A stretch of 64,000 nucleotides of DNA, from NCBI GenBank assembly GCA_016946835.1, contig JACVTC010000094.1:170001-234000 (forward strand), read 5' to 3'. The notes under the pieces were generated by a model. That model was not told where the DNA came from. It saw only the letters and a list, made by a program, of their open reading frames with translations, and did no database searches. A program made the translations under genes and the position numbers. This document shows, in pieces, positions 54,225-64,000 of the stretch (positions are counted from its first letter, which is position 1; each line of letters begins with the position of its first letter). The stretch comes from Neocallimastix lanati (nom. inval.). Taxonomy: Eukaryota; Neocallimastigomycota; Neocallimastigomycetes; Neocallimastigales; Neocallimastigaceae.

Positions 54225-54560
54225 AGTTTCGTTACAATATAAGGGTTTAGCAATTTTAGCAAAATTACTAATAAATTTCCTATAGTATCCAGTTTCTCCA
54301 ACAAATGAATGTAATTATTTAATATTAGTAGTACAGTTATTAATCCTCCTATAATCAACACACATTCTAACTTGTTCATTTTTCTTTCGGAGTAAGTACG
54401 ACAGGGGAAGACCAGGGAGAACTAAAAGGAACTATTAATTTATTATTAATAAATTTAATTAATTCATTTTTTAATGTGTCGGCTTGAGTTTTGAAATACG
54501 ATAGGCGTGTTGTTTTATGGGTTCCGTTCTAGAAATTAAATTTATTCTGTGGGTTATAAT
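54225..54560 (-). pseudogene. Gypsy G4 reverse transcriptase fragment with internal deletion
   Basis: PFSSPWSSPVVLTPKEK and RMCVDYRRINNCT (fingers) are followed at about 54330 by LHSFVGETGYYRKFISNFAK and IAKPLYCNETH, which in other elements come after the YxDD box. The palm with the catalytic aspartates is therefore deleted. Several stops and shifts are also seen. Confidence 0.7.
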
Positions 54561-55310
54561 TTTGAGGACTCCCAAATCATCAATTTTCAATGCGAGTACA
54601 CTAATGTATTCTAAAATAAATTTTCAGCACTTGATTTTAGAATATCTGGTAGTTTATTATTAATATAATAAATAATCTCAAATTTTGTCTTAGTATGATT
54701 AATGGGTATGTTGTCTTTGTTGTCTATTACTTCATTTGTTTGAGACTAAAAGTATTGGTATTAAATAAGTATTAATATTATGTAAATTATTTTTATCTTC
54801 TTTATCATTTATTTTAGCTTTAAGTAATTTAGAAGGTTCATTTATTTCTTATTAAAATTTCTTTCTGAAATATTTTTAATTGAATTTTTGGAATTTAATT
54901 TTGACATATTACTATTATTAATATTTGCAGTATTTATTTTAGGATTATTTATTTTAAAACAAGTAATTTCATTATTATTATTTTCAAAAATTATTTATAT
55001 TTGAATTAATATTATTGTTAATCAAGAAAACATGATGGATCATCTTTAAAATTATTAATATTAATATTTGGAATATCAAATTCTGCGTAAATAAAGTATT
55101 ATTATCATTATTTATATCCAACTCGTTATTTAATTCATTTTCATTATTGTCAGAACATTTATCACTTAAACTAAAATAATTATTATTTTCATCTAGTTCT
55201 AGAGCACATTCATTTGTTTCATCAATAGGTTTAAGATTAACATCATAAAATTATGGGGCTAGTTTAACAAAATTATTATCATCATCAATATGATACAGAG
55301 TGTCATTTAC
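54561..55310 (-). other. Gypsy G4 protease-RT spacer
   Basis: Fragmentary acidic and Asn-rich frames (DVNLKPIDETNECALELD; SLSDKCSDNNENELNNELD) continue the pol polyprotein after the stop at 55311. EPIKQHAYRISK-like sequence just before RT marks the connection. No separate gene. Confidence 0.5.
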
Positions 55311-55901
55311 TTAGTTTATATCAAAATGATTTCTTTTTAAAGTATCAATACCAATTAATATATCAAATATAACATCTTTCTCTATTTTTTTAAAATAATC
55401 GACAAATATGTAATTTTCAATAGTTATTAATAATTCATAATTATCAGAGTTAAGAGAATTATTTGAGTAAGCTTGAAAAATCTTCTCTGATATTCTTCCA
55501 ATAGGATTTTTATTAATATTATATTTTTTCAGAGCTGAAGATGTAATTAAATTTACACTAGCACAAGAGTCAAGGAATATTTCGACTGATTTTTCATTTT
55601 CTGTTCCTTTGACTTTAATCACCTTGTGTTGACTTATAATATTCATAACATTAATTAGTGAAGTGTTTGCTTTTTTCGCTTTATTTCCTTTTCCTTCTGT
55701 TAAGCGTAGAGCTTTATAAAATTTTGCTATAAATTTTGGGAATAAGTCTAATAAATAAACTAGTTTTGTTATTACTTCAGTTGAAGTTACCTCATTAATT
55801 AAATCATTTATTTTATATTCTCCAAAAGTTTCCATCATTTTAATGTGTTTTTCCGGTATTAAATTCTTGAGTGATGGATATTTTATTATTATTTTCTTCA
55901 C
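55311..55901 (-). pseudogene. Gypsy G4 aspartic protease
   Basis: Open 196-residue frame: KNLIPEKHIKMMETFGEYKI, INVMNIISQHKVIKVKGTEN, active site VEIFLDSCASVNLITSSAL and YDIL-type VIFDILIGIDTLKRNHFDI. The catalytic triad is D-S-C (Asp codon about 55569-55571), the same Cys substitution as in G3. The stop at 55311 is followed in frame by VNDTLYHIDDDNNF, so the polyprotein originally continued. Confidence 0.75.
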
Positions 55902-56112
55902 TTAATATTTCGTTTATTTTTTTTTATTGATTTTTTGGCATTCCTTATATTTGGTTGATTAATTACCGAAGGGTCAAGGTAATTTAATTTATCTGTATCC
56001 ATATTATTATTATCATTATCTTGTAATATATTATTTTTCGAAGATTATTATTACGTATTTCTTTTTCCTTATTTATTAAATTTTCATTATTTTTTGAGTT
56101 AGTAATAATACT

Positions 56113-56472
56113 TTAATTATTTATTTGTGTATCTGAAAGATAAATATTATTATGAATTTCAATTACGTCATTAAAAGAAAAATTTCTATTATTAGCTTTT
56201 GGAATATTTTTTTCATTAATTATATTAATTTTTTTAATAGTGTTATTTATTTCTTCATTATTTGGAAGATCATTAGTCATCACATAAATATTTTCTATAT
56301 CTTCTATTTCCATATTGGAATTTATAGATTTATTAGCTTTATTATTTAGTTTACTTTGAATTTTCTTTTTTATTGCAGGTGTGATAATTGGGACAGGATT
56401 ATCAATTAACTTTTTATTAGCTTCTTTTAGAAAAGGAGTTGATTTTGAGTTATTTTTATTTCCCTGCTGCAA
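56113..56472 (-). pseudogene. Gypsy G4 Gag-protease linker
   Basis: KSTPFLKEANKKLIDNPVPI and ITPAIKKKIQSKLNNKANKS resemble the G3 linker (NPSPFATPDLRKKKENELHN). The function is unknown. The region on either side (55902-56112, 56473-57050) is Asn-rich with many stops. Confidence 0.55.
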
Positions 56473-57700
56473 TTTCCTCTACTTCATCATTATTATATTT
56501 ACTTATTTCATCATTTTCAATATTATTTTCTTCATTATTAAAATAATATTACTTCTTTTTCATGTAATTTTACATATTAGAATAATCTATGTAATTATTA
56601 TTTTTTTTCAGTTCGTCTTTATAATATTCATTACTTTTAAAATGTTCACTATTATTATCATAATTACTCTCATCTAATTTTATATTATTAGAAAAATTAT
56701 TATTTTTAACATTATTATTTATTGTTGCTTATAATTTCACCCTCAATTTTAAAACTGTTTTTATTATTAATATTGGTAATATTATTTATATTATCATTAT
56801 TACTTATATAATTATTAATATTTTTAAAATTGTTATATTTAACATTGTTAGGAGAATTATCATAATTCATGTAGTTATTCTTTTTATTTTGTCACTATCA
56901 TTTTTATAATTATATTTTCTATTATCATTATAAAGAATTTTATTTGTTTCCATTATATTATTATTATTTAAATATAATTAATATGTTAAATTCACATATT
57001 CGTTATTATTGTTTTTATTATAGTTAATTTATTGTTGATTGGTTTGTTTAATGGAAGAAATCCTTTTCCCAGTATTTAGTTTAAATAGTTATTTTTAAGA
57101 AGTCCTTTTTCCTCCATTTCAACTAATTGCTTAAATGGGTAAGGGCGTTTATTACTTTTGTGTCCTTCTTGATAACTACGATGGGAATATAATGTACAAT
57201 TTGAATTGTTTAAATCTAACTCTGGTTGAATTCTATTTCGAAGATCTGAGTTATTATTAAATTGTTCTTTCTTTTTTTTATATACTGATTTTTAATATGA
57301 TTTTTTTGATCATGATAATTATTATATTCTTGAATATTATTATAATTATTTTGTGAAACTCTAGTATTATAATTATTAGTTCCATTGTTTATATAATTAA
57401 AATTATTATTTCTTCTATTATTGTTATTATTAATAATTATTTATATTTCCATTTGTACGGTAGTTAATATATGAATTATTGAGTTTAGCTCTATATGGAT
57501 TATATAAATTAAAATTATACTATTATTAAAAGAATATCCATTATTATTAGTATTTCAGTTATTATTGTTATTAATATTATTATTTTGTTGATAATTATTT
57601 CTTAGATCTGAATTAAAATAATTAAACGTAGGATTTCTAATTCTTCTTGAGAAACTTGTATTTTGAGTCAATATAAATTTCAAATATTTTTTTATTGTTA
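56473..57700 (-). pseudogene. Gypsy G4 Gag C-terminal half, low-complexity
   Basis: Dominated by AAT/ATT repeats encoding Asn on the minus strand. At about 57060-57200 the frame reads NCTLYSHRSYQEGHKSNKRP, a zinc-finger-like Cys/His cluster, then FKQLVEMEEKG. RT-proximal gypsy elements of fungi often have such a CTLH-type cluster after Gag. No intact frame longer than about 60 residues. Confidence 0.55.
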
Positions 57701-58262
57701 GTTGTTCTAATTTTGATATTCCTAATTACCGTTATTATTATCTGGTTTGTTTCGCTCCTTCTCTGCTTCTTCATCCGTTTCAGCAATTTCGTTAGCTTCA
57801 TTCAAGGAATCACATTTTGGCATAAATACTTGAGAATAAGTAAAAGTTCTTGAATTTATGGCATTCCTATAAGTTTTTACTAAAACAATTTTTTGTTAGT
57901 CTCTTGACAAATCGTGATTTAATCTTTTACATCTATCATTAAAAGTTTCTATTGTTTCATATTTTTAATTTTTAATCCTTGAAGGTAGGTTAATTTATCT
58001 CCTTCAATAATGCCAAGATATTTTTCTACTACTTTTTGAATTTCCTTTAGAGAAGGGTACACATCTGATCTTTTATCTTTTAGTCTTCATAAAGCAGCTT
58101 TGGTATATGAATCCACAGCTTCAGAAGTCCAAGTGAAAATTCTCAGGATCTTTAATATTACAAACTCTCATTAGGTTGCTAAGATCTTCAATCCAATTCA
58201 CTACATTATAATCATAGTCTTCTAGTAAAGGGAGGACTTTATAGATTTTCAAAGAATCCATG
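57701..58262 (-). pseudogene. Gypsy G4 Gag N-terminal part
   Basis: ATG at about 58262: MDSLKIYKVLPLLEDYDYN, VVNWIEDLSNLMRVCNIKDP. Further pieces are ETIETFNDRCKRLNHDLSRD and FTYSQVFMPKCDSLNEANEI in changing frames. The arrangement matches G2 and G3 Gag (ERWYDQFVTWI; FNTKYLELYNNL). At least four disruptions. Confidence 0.65.
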
Positions 58263-58666
58263 TTTATTATTATTTCTTTATTATAATGTATATTATATAT
58301 TATTAATTATTTTTAATATATATATATAATTCTCTGAATTTCTTGACTATTTGTTTTAAATTTTCAAGTCTGTGAATTATATCTACTCTATTGCTTTATT
58401 TAATTTTCGATTCTATTCACCCCTTATTCTCTTTAAAACAAATCCAGTAATATCTCAGTAATAATGTAATTTTATAACTGAGTTTATATGTTTTTATATA
58501 TTTATAAAATTACCACATTATAGTATTATTTTTTTTATAATTTTTTTTATTTTGTAATTTATTTTTTTTTTATTTTTTTATTTTTATAATTATTATTTAT
58601 TTAATTTATATACAATAATTTTCACGATATTTTCTTGCTTGCTACGCCTGGATTCTCCATCAAAAA
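58263..58666 (-). other. Gypsy G4 leader with PBS-like sequence
   Basis: AT-rich. At 58648-58663 the minus strand reads TGATGGAGAATCCAGG, placed like the G2 PBS (TGGTGGAGATATC) a few bases from a TGATTGATAC string at 58667 that could be the LTR edge. By analogy this is a mutated PBS. A nearby inverted pair CACGATATTTTC / GAAATATCGT spans 58622-58740. Confidence 0.4.
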
Positions 58667-59931
58667 TGATTGATACAATTAATTTAAAAAATATCATAAA
58701 ATATTGGATAAGCAAGAGGGAATTAATCAGGAAATATCGTATTTATTAAATAGTATAATAATTATTATATATTTATTTAATACAATCAATGTAAAGATTT
58801 AATAAAATCTTTAATAATTAATTATGTAATAATTAATTAATGTAATAAAATTACATAAATTTATGATTTACATATATAAAAATTAATTATAAATTTATGT
58901 AAACTTTTCATAAAGGATAAATTATTATTTAAATAATTCTGGATAATAAATTTAATCTAAAAAAATTTATTTATTTTAGTTATTTTAGTTTATTTAAATT
59001 AGTTATTTTATTTAACTTAGTTAATTTAGTTTAGTTAGTTTAAAATACTTTAAAATTAATTTCGGAATATTTTAAATAGTTAAAATTAGTTTAAATAGTT
59101 TACAAAAATAGTTTTGATTTATAAATATATAAACATTACTATCAATAATATTTAAATAATAAATAATAATAAATGAGTTCTTATTGAATTTAATTATTAT
59201 TGTAAATAAGTTGAAAGTTTATTGAATTAATTATTGTTTAGTTTTAGTTAATTATTATTTAATAAAATTATTAATAAATTTTTTTTTTATAAATAAATAA
59301 TAATATATGTATATTAAATAGGTTTGATATATTAAAATGTAATCATGAAAAAATATAAATACATGTAAAATTCATTATTTAAATCGATGTATTAGTTATT
59401 GACTATCAACTAGTTAATAACAATAAGTGATTTGTTTTTATTAATTAATAAAGATTATTTTATTTGAAAAACAAATTTTTATTACGTGTTCTTTTAATTT
59501 TAGTGTTAAAATTTTGTTATTTGTAATCTGTTTCCATTAGAACATTTTACACTCAAATTATTATTTTAGAATACAATATTCATTTTATTATATTTATTTA
59601 TTAAAATAATTATTCCCTTTATTATATTTATTTATTGAAATAATTATTCACTATTATTCACTCTCAATTAATATATTAAAATAAAATAAAAACACAACAT
59701 TTTTTTATAATTAAAACTTCCTAATTTTTATCATGTTATTCTCTATATTATTATTATTAAAATTTGTATTTATTATATAATTAATATATTTTTTATAATA
59801 AACTTATATTAATAATAAAATAATAAAATAATTTTATATATTATATCTTATATAAAATAAATATTAATTTTAACTTATTTAGAAAATATTAATAATAAAA
59901 TTATTTACAATATTATTTAAAATAATAAATA
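58667..59931. other. AT-rich region, possible G4 LTR remnant
   Basis: No gene. It may contain the 5' LTR of G4, but without a second copy its far edge cannot be set. Simple repeats of TTTAGTTA type lie at 58975-59100. Confidence 0.4.
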
Positions 59932-60489
59932 TGTTAGGTTTTCAAACTAAAATTCCTTTCATCAAAATACAAAATTCATTTTTCGTACGAAATATAAAAA
60001 TTTCTATTATATATTTCTGAATCTTATTTTATATTATTTTATTTTAATTAGATAGTTATTAGTTAAATTAATTTAGCCTTTAAAATATAATATTAAATTA
60101 TTAAAAAAGCCCTTTTCCAATAAAAGAAAACAAACAGAAGAAGGTGTTATAAAATAATAATAAAAAAAAAATTAATTAATACTTATTTAGTAATAATTAA
60201 AAAAAAAATTTATATAAATATGATAAAAATTAATATTTTTTATTTCAGAGGTAGTTTTTTAGAAAAAAGAAGTTTAAAAGGAATTTTATTTTTAAAATAT
60301 AACGAGAAGAAGTTATATTTACAAAAGGTGTTTGTGTTTTAATAAATAAAAAGTAAACAAAAGAAAAATTTTTCATTTTAGTACAAATCATTTTATTAGT
60401 TTAATAAATAATAAATTTTATAATAAATAAGGTTTATATTAAAAATTTTTTGTTCATTATTGAATTTTAATAGTCGAACTTATCTAAAA
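59932..60489 (+). repeat. Candidate 5' LTR of copia F
   Basis: Starts TGTTAGGTTTTC, matching the TGTTAG start of other copia LTRs, and ends TTATCTAAAA directly before the PBS. The left boundary is inferred from this motif only, since the 3' LTR is outside the window. Confidence 0.55.
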
Positions 60490-60503
60490 GATTAAGAGTC
60501 TCA
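60490..60503 (+). promoter_or_regulatory. Copia F primer-binding site (tRNA-Lys CUU anticodon arm)
   Basis: GATTAAGAGTCTCA, the sixth copy of the shared PBS in this window, in an element otherwise clearly divergent from the rest. Confidence 0.85.
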
Positions 60504-60589
60504 ACTGTACAAAAAAATAATTATAATAATCATAAAACAAAACAAATCTAATAAAAAAGGTTATATTATCATTACAATTAAACATAAAA

Positions 60590-61422
60590 ATGGAAAGAAT
60601 AATCAAACGAAAATAATTATAAAATATGGAGTAAAATAGTAATGGGAGAATTAGAGGATGCTAGTCTCGAACATACTATATTACCACATATAGACACTAA
60701 TAACACTAAGAAAACAGGAGAAGAAACTATAAAGACCGACTCTATTCGTCCAAAAGATGACTCCAAAGCCAGGAGAATCATCTACAAACACTTAAGTGAA
60801 GAGACTTGGACCGAAATAGAAGACATTGATACAGCTTTTGAAATTTGGAATTACTTAAAAGCCTACTATGAAGAATCTGATGATGAAAAGGCGAGAAAAT
60901 ATAAGAAAAGGCTTGAAGAACTTACATATAAAGGAGAAAATGTTAGGACTTCGAAAATTTATGAAATGCTATTATAAAATTATGGTAGGTATGGACCCTA
61001 TTCTTTGCAAGGATGAAAACTCTATTAAATTAGATTACTTACGTAATAGTTTTAGACGATACTATACCAATATCTACGAAAGACTAACTTATGCAGTTGT
61101 GAAAGAAGAAAGTATGTCAGTCATTAAACAAATAATTCAATTATTCTTAAATGAAAAGGAAACAGTAGTTCCATTTACTAAAAGAAATTCAGAAGAAAAG
61201 AAGTATAATAATCAACCATACAATGCCCAACCAGTCTTTAAAAGGAAATGTGTTTTATGTGGATCAACAGAACATATGCTATACCAATGTGATATGAAAG
61301 ACTCATTCTATAACTGGAAAAAGATTGAAAAAGAGAAACGATTAAAAAGAGAAAACCATGAAGAAAATTTCAACATTGAAACCCATGAAGATAGCTCTAT
61401 TAATAACAATAATGATTTTTAA
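60590..61422 (+). pseudogene. Copia F Gag
   Basis: A likely start ATG (about 60590, MERI) is separated by a shift from ENNYKIWSKIVMGELEDASL. Frame 60642-60977 continues with ARRIIYKHLSEETWTEIEDI, TAFEIWNYLKAYYEESDDEK and ARKYKKRLEELTYKGENV. After a second shift, 60868-61422 gives LCKDENSIKLDYLRNSFRRY, LTYAVVKEESMSVIKQIIQL and knuckle CVLCGSTEHMLYQC. Gag ends GAT TTT TAA (61414-61422), overlapping pol in -1. Confidence 0.82.
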
Positions 61423-61781
61423 TTGAATGGGTGGTTGATTCAGGTGCCACTCAGACTATAATCAACAATCCTGAATTATTGAAATCTAAAAAAATAAAAT
61501 ATCCTCTTATTAATTTCCTCAATTACAAAATCAATGAATCAAATATTTCTGGAAAATTAAAAATAAAAATAGGATCAGAAATATTAAACATTGATAATGC
61601 TATTCTCGTTCAAAATGGTAGAAGAAACTTATTATCAATAATAGATATATTAGATAATAATATCAATTGTATATTTTATAACCAAAATAATAAAAAATAC
61701 TTAAAATTGTTTAAAGATAATATTAAACAATTAAACATAAAAAATTCTATAGATAATAGAAATAAACAATGGATTATTTAA
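61416..61781 (+). pseudogene. Copia F protease
   Basis: Frame -1 to gag, opening at TTTTTAATT: FLIEWVVDSGATQTIINNPE, with catalytic D-S-G. Then NISGKLKIKIGSEILNIDNA, ILVQNGRRNLLSIIDIL and IFYNQNNKKYLKLF, the usual C-terminal part of copia protease. Stops at 61779; integrase follows after a shift. Confidence 0.8.
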
Positions 61782-62902
61782 AATAATAACGAAAAATGAA
61801 CCAAATGCTAAAAATAATAATCTAATTGAGAACTACTTAGTCGAATCAACAAATGAAAATGTAAACAAAATTATTTGACATAATAGATTCCTACATTATG
61901 ATGCTAATCAATTAATTAATAAATTAAAAAATATTAAACTATCACTCAAAACATGCAAGGATTGTAACATATCTAAAATCGCTAAATTACCAAATAAAGC
62001 CAGTAATCTTAAGACTAAATCTAGAGGAGACTTAATATATAGTGATGTACTAGAATTTAATAAAAGGAAAAAAGGTGTTGAAGGGGTAAATGGTGAAAAT
62101 TATTCGGTAATTTTTGTGGATGATTTTTCAAGAAAATTATGGATCCATAATATTACAAGTAAAAGAGAAATGGGGAATGTAGTTATAAAATTTTTTAACT
62201 ACTTGAAAACACACTTCGATATTAATATTAAGTATTTTAAAACAGATTGTGCTCCAGAATATAGTACACAGTTAGTAAATGAATTATGATAATTATGGAA
62301 CAATTCATCTAACCTCCGCTCCTAGAAATCCTGAAGAAATCAGAAGATCTGAACGAAATAACAGATCCTTGGAAAATTGTTTTAAAACTATTCTTAAATA
62401 TTCAAATTTAAATTTAAAATATTGGCCGTATGCTATAAAGTCAGCTATTGATGTCAAAAACATCATACCTCATAAGGGTATAAATAATAACATCCCTGAT
62501 CCGGTATGGTTTGGTCCAGAACATACCATTAGGTATGACAAATTAAGAGCTTTCGGCTGTTTTGTAACATATGATAGACAAGAAAATTTAAATAAGTTAC
62601 ATATGTTTAAAAAATTCGATACAAACTTAGGCAGAGCAGAAAATGCAAATGATTACAAAATTTTAGATATACAAAGTGGCACAATATACTTGCGTAGAAA
62701 TGTAGAATTCTATGAGACCAAATTTATTAAGTCAAAAGATATTGATATATTCCATATAAGTAAAGAAATTTTTAGTAAAAATATTGAAGATCTAAATAAT
62801 ATTGAATTTTATCAAGAATTAATTCTTGAAGATATAATTGATCACCTTGAAAATAAATCAATAAATTTGAACGTAGATAATAATACCAACGACAATATCT
62901 AA
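61782..62902 (+). pseudogene. Copia F integrase
   Basis: IENYLVESTNENVNKII, TGA at the Trp of the zinc-finger start, HNRFLHYDANQLINKL and CKDCNISKIAKLPNK. Catalytic IFVDDFSRKLWIHNI and KYFKTDCAPEYS (normally TDNG). After a shift at about 62280 comes RNPEEIRRSERNNRSLENC, where the Glu of SERN is the likely third catalytic residue. YAIKSAIDVKNIIPHKG, LRAFGCFVTYDRQ and IYLRRNVEFYETKF follow. It ends at 62902. Confidence 0.82.
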
Positions 62903-63559
62903 TACACAAAGAAACAAAAATACAAGCATAAATAATGAAAAGTAAAATAACGGAGTTACAAAAGGTAACCAAGAAAATACAGAATCTAACATTTCATCGA
63001 ATAATGAGGTTGAAAAACAAAATATAAGGAAGAACAATATAAAAGAAAATAATAATAAAGTTGATAATATAGAAGAAAGTGACTCACTAAGTGGCGCGGT
63101 AGATAATGTAAACAACAATAATTATAATTACGTAAGTGGATCGGAAAGTGATATTGAAAGTAGTTATGATTCATCAAGTGAAATTGTACCACTTACTGTA
63201 AGAAAAATTAATATCAAAAGAAAATTAAATAGTACTGATTCTTCTTCAAATAATGAATATGACTATAAAAAGAAGAGATTTGAAAGTAATGAAAATAACG
63301 AAAATGGAGAAATACATTTTACTGAAATTTGGGATAATTTACCTATTATCGATGCTGATGATTTATTTATTCCTAAGACTATTCAGGAAGCATTAAATAG
63401 CAAATATAAAAATTATTGCACACTCGCATTCAATGAAGAATTAGAAAATTATGACATTCATAAAACCACAACCAAGATCAATTTAAATCAAGTAAACAAA
63501 AACAGAAAATTATTTAAATTAAAATGGATATTTTCTGTAAAAACAAATGAAAATAATAA
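62903..63559 (+). pseudogene. Copia F integrase-RT linker
   Basis: After a frame change, an acidic Asn/Ser-rich frame runs from about 63008 (EESDSLSGAVDNVNNNNYNY; VSGSESDIESSYDSSSEIVP) into the RT start (FIPKTIQEALNSKYKNYCTL; KLFKLKWIFSVKTNENNK). The KRKLN and YDYKKKRF segment at about 63215-63275 resembles a bipartite nuclear localisation signal, as described at the integrase C-terminus of yeast Ty1; that reading is inference. Confidence 0.6.
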
Positions 63560-64000
63560 AGTAAAAGATTAGTAGCAAAAGACTAAACACAAAAGAAAAA
63601 CGTTGATTACTTTACAACATACTCTCCTACACTTGCCTATGAATCTTTGAGATATTTAATAGCTTATACAGCAAGACATAGCTACAATTGCTATCAATTA
63701 GATATTAAAGAAGCTTACCTCAATTCAAAAATTGATATAAATCTATATACAGAAATTCCTATGTTGCATCCGGATTATGAAGAAGGCTACTGCTGGAAAT
63801 TAAACAAAGCTTTATATGGACTTAAACAAGCCGGAAAACTATGGTATGAAGAAATCAATAATTCCTTAATCAATAAATTAGGATTTACAAGAACATACGC
63901 CGATACTAATATATACTATAAAACCATTGGCAACAACGATATGTTAATCATAGGATTATACATTGATGACATGGTTATCATAGGCACAGACGAAAGTATA
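63560..64000 (+). pseudogene. Copia F reverse transcriptase (cut by window end)
   Basis: KRLVAKD, TAA, TQKKNVDYFTTYSPTLAYES, LDIKEAYLNSKIDINLYTEI, YCWKLNKALYGLKQAGKLWY and LIIGLYIDDMVIIGTDESI. The active site is YIDD, and the first Asp is in LDIKEAYLN. Apart from the frame break at 63560 and the TAA, the domain is intact to the window edge. Confidence 0.85.

Larger units (their letters stand above)
54225..58262 (-). mobile_element. Ty3/gypsy element G4, truncated in RT
   Basis: Minus strand: gag from MDSLKIYKVLPLLEDYDYN at 58262, zinc-finger-like segment about 57060-57200, Asn-rich region, linker 56113-56472, protease 55311-55901, RT 54225-54560. RT ends where the G3 LTR begins; RNase H and integrase are missing from this side and were not found to the left of 16260. 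A PBS-like sequence lies at about 58648-58663. Heavily decayed. Confidence 0.75.
59932..64000 (+). mobile_element. Ty1/copia element F, decayed, truncated by the window end
   Basis: Candidate 5' LTR 59932-60489, PBS at 60490-60503, then gag, protease, integrase, linker and RT up to base 64000. RNase H and the 3' LTR lie outside. Multiple frameshifts and stops, more divergent from A, B, C and E than those are from each other. Confidence 0.88.

Overview
This is very AT-rich eukaryotic DNA (only small islands are GC-richer) with asparagine-saturated low-complexity coding sequence, one ankyrin-repeat gene tail, and otherwise LTR retrotransposons and their debris. The combination of extreme AT content, poly-Asn linkers, a host ankyrin protein and dense Ty1/copia and Ty3/gypsy elements fits an anaerobic gut fungus (Neocallimastigomycota). 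That assignment is inference; another AT-rich fungus or protist is not excluded. No bacterial operon, CRISPR array, rRNA or complete tRNA gene was seen.

Layout. 1-336: 3' end of an ankyrin gene. 337-2500: AT-rich spacer with a candidate solo LTR (887-1143) and two gag scraps. 2690-5990: decayed minus-strand Ty3/gypsy element (G1). 6487-12665: Ty1/copia element A (+) with 232-bp LTRs and TSD TAAAA. 12.7-13.3 kb: a foldback and a minus-strand gypsy gag relic. 13.69-15.09 kb: a ~54-bp satellite. 16260-17057: a gypsy LTR followed by a primer-binding site. 17.1-21.0 kb: non-coding DNA with a minisatellite and large inverted repeats.

21060-47617 is a nested stack. An old minus-strand gypsy element G2 carries copia B (24966-31463, TSD GACTA) in its leader. 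Copia C (32740-47172, minus) sits in its 5' LTR region. C is itself split twice: by the nearly intact copia E (36366-42722, plus, TSD ATTAT) in its integrase-RT linker, and by a 1.29-kb non-autonomous LTR element (45836-47125, TSD TAACT, LTRs matching base for base as read by eye) in its 5' LTR. Removing that small element restores a 299-bp C LTR, the same length as the other C LTR.

48783-54219: gypsy G3 (+), whose 3' LTR matches the LTR at 16260-17057. 54225-58700: gypsy G4 (-), truncated in RT. 59932-64000: copia F (+), running off the window.

All five copia elements and the small element share the primer-binding site GATTAAGAGTCTCA. It is complementary to the anticodon stem-loop of tRNA-Lys(CUU), implying half-tRNA priming of the Drosophila copia type. 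The copia elements share a Gag-protease-integrase-RT-RNase H order; the gypsy elements have Gag-protease-RT-RNase H-integrase. Nearly all copies carry stops, frameshifts or internal deletions. E is the best preserved, with a single in-frame stop.
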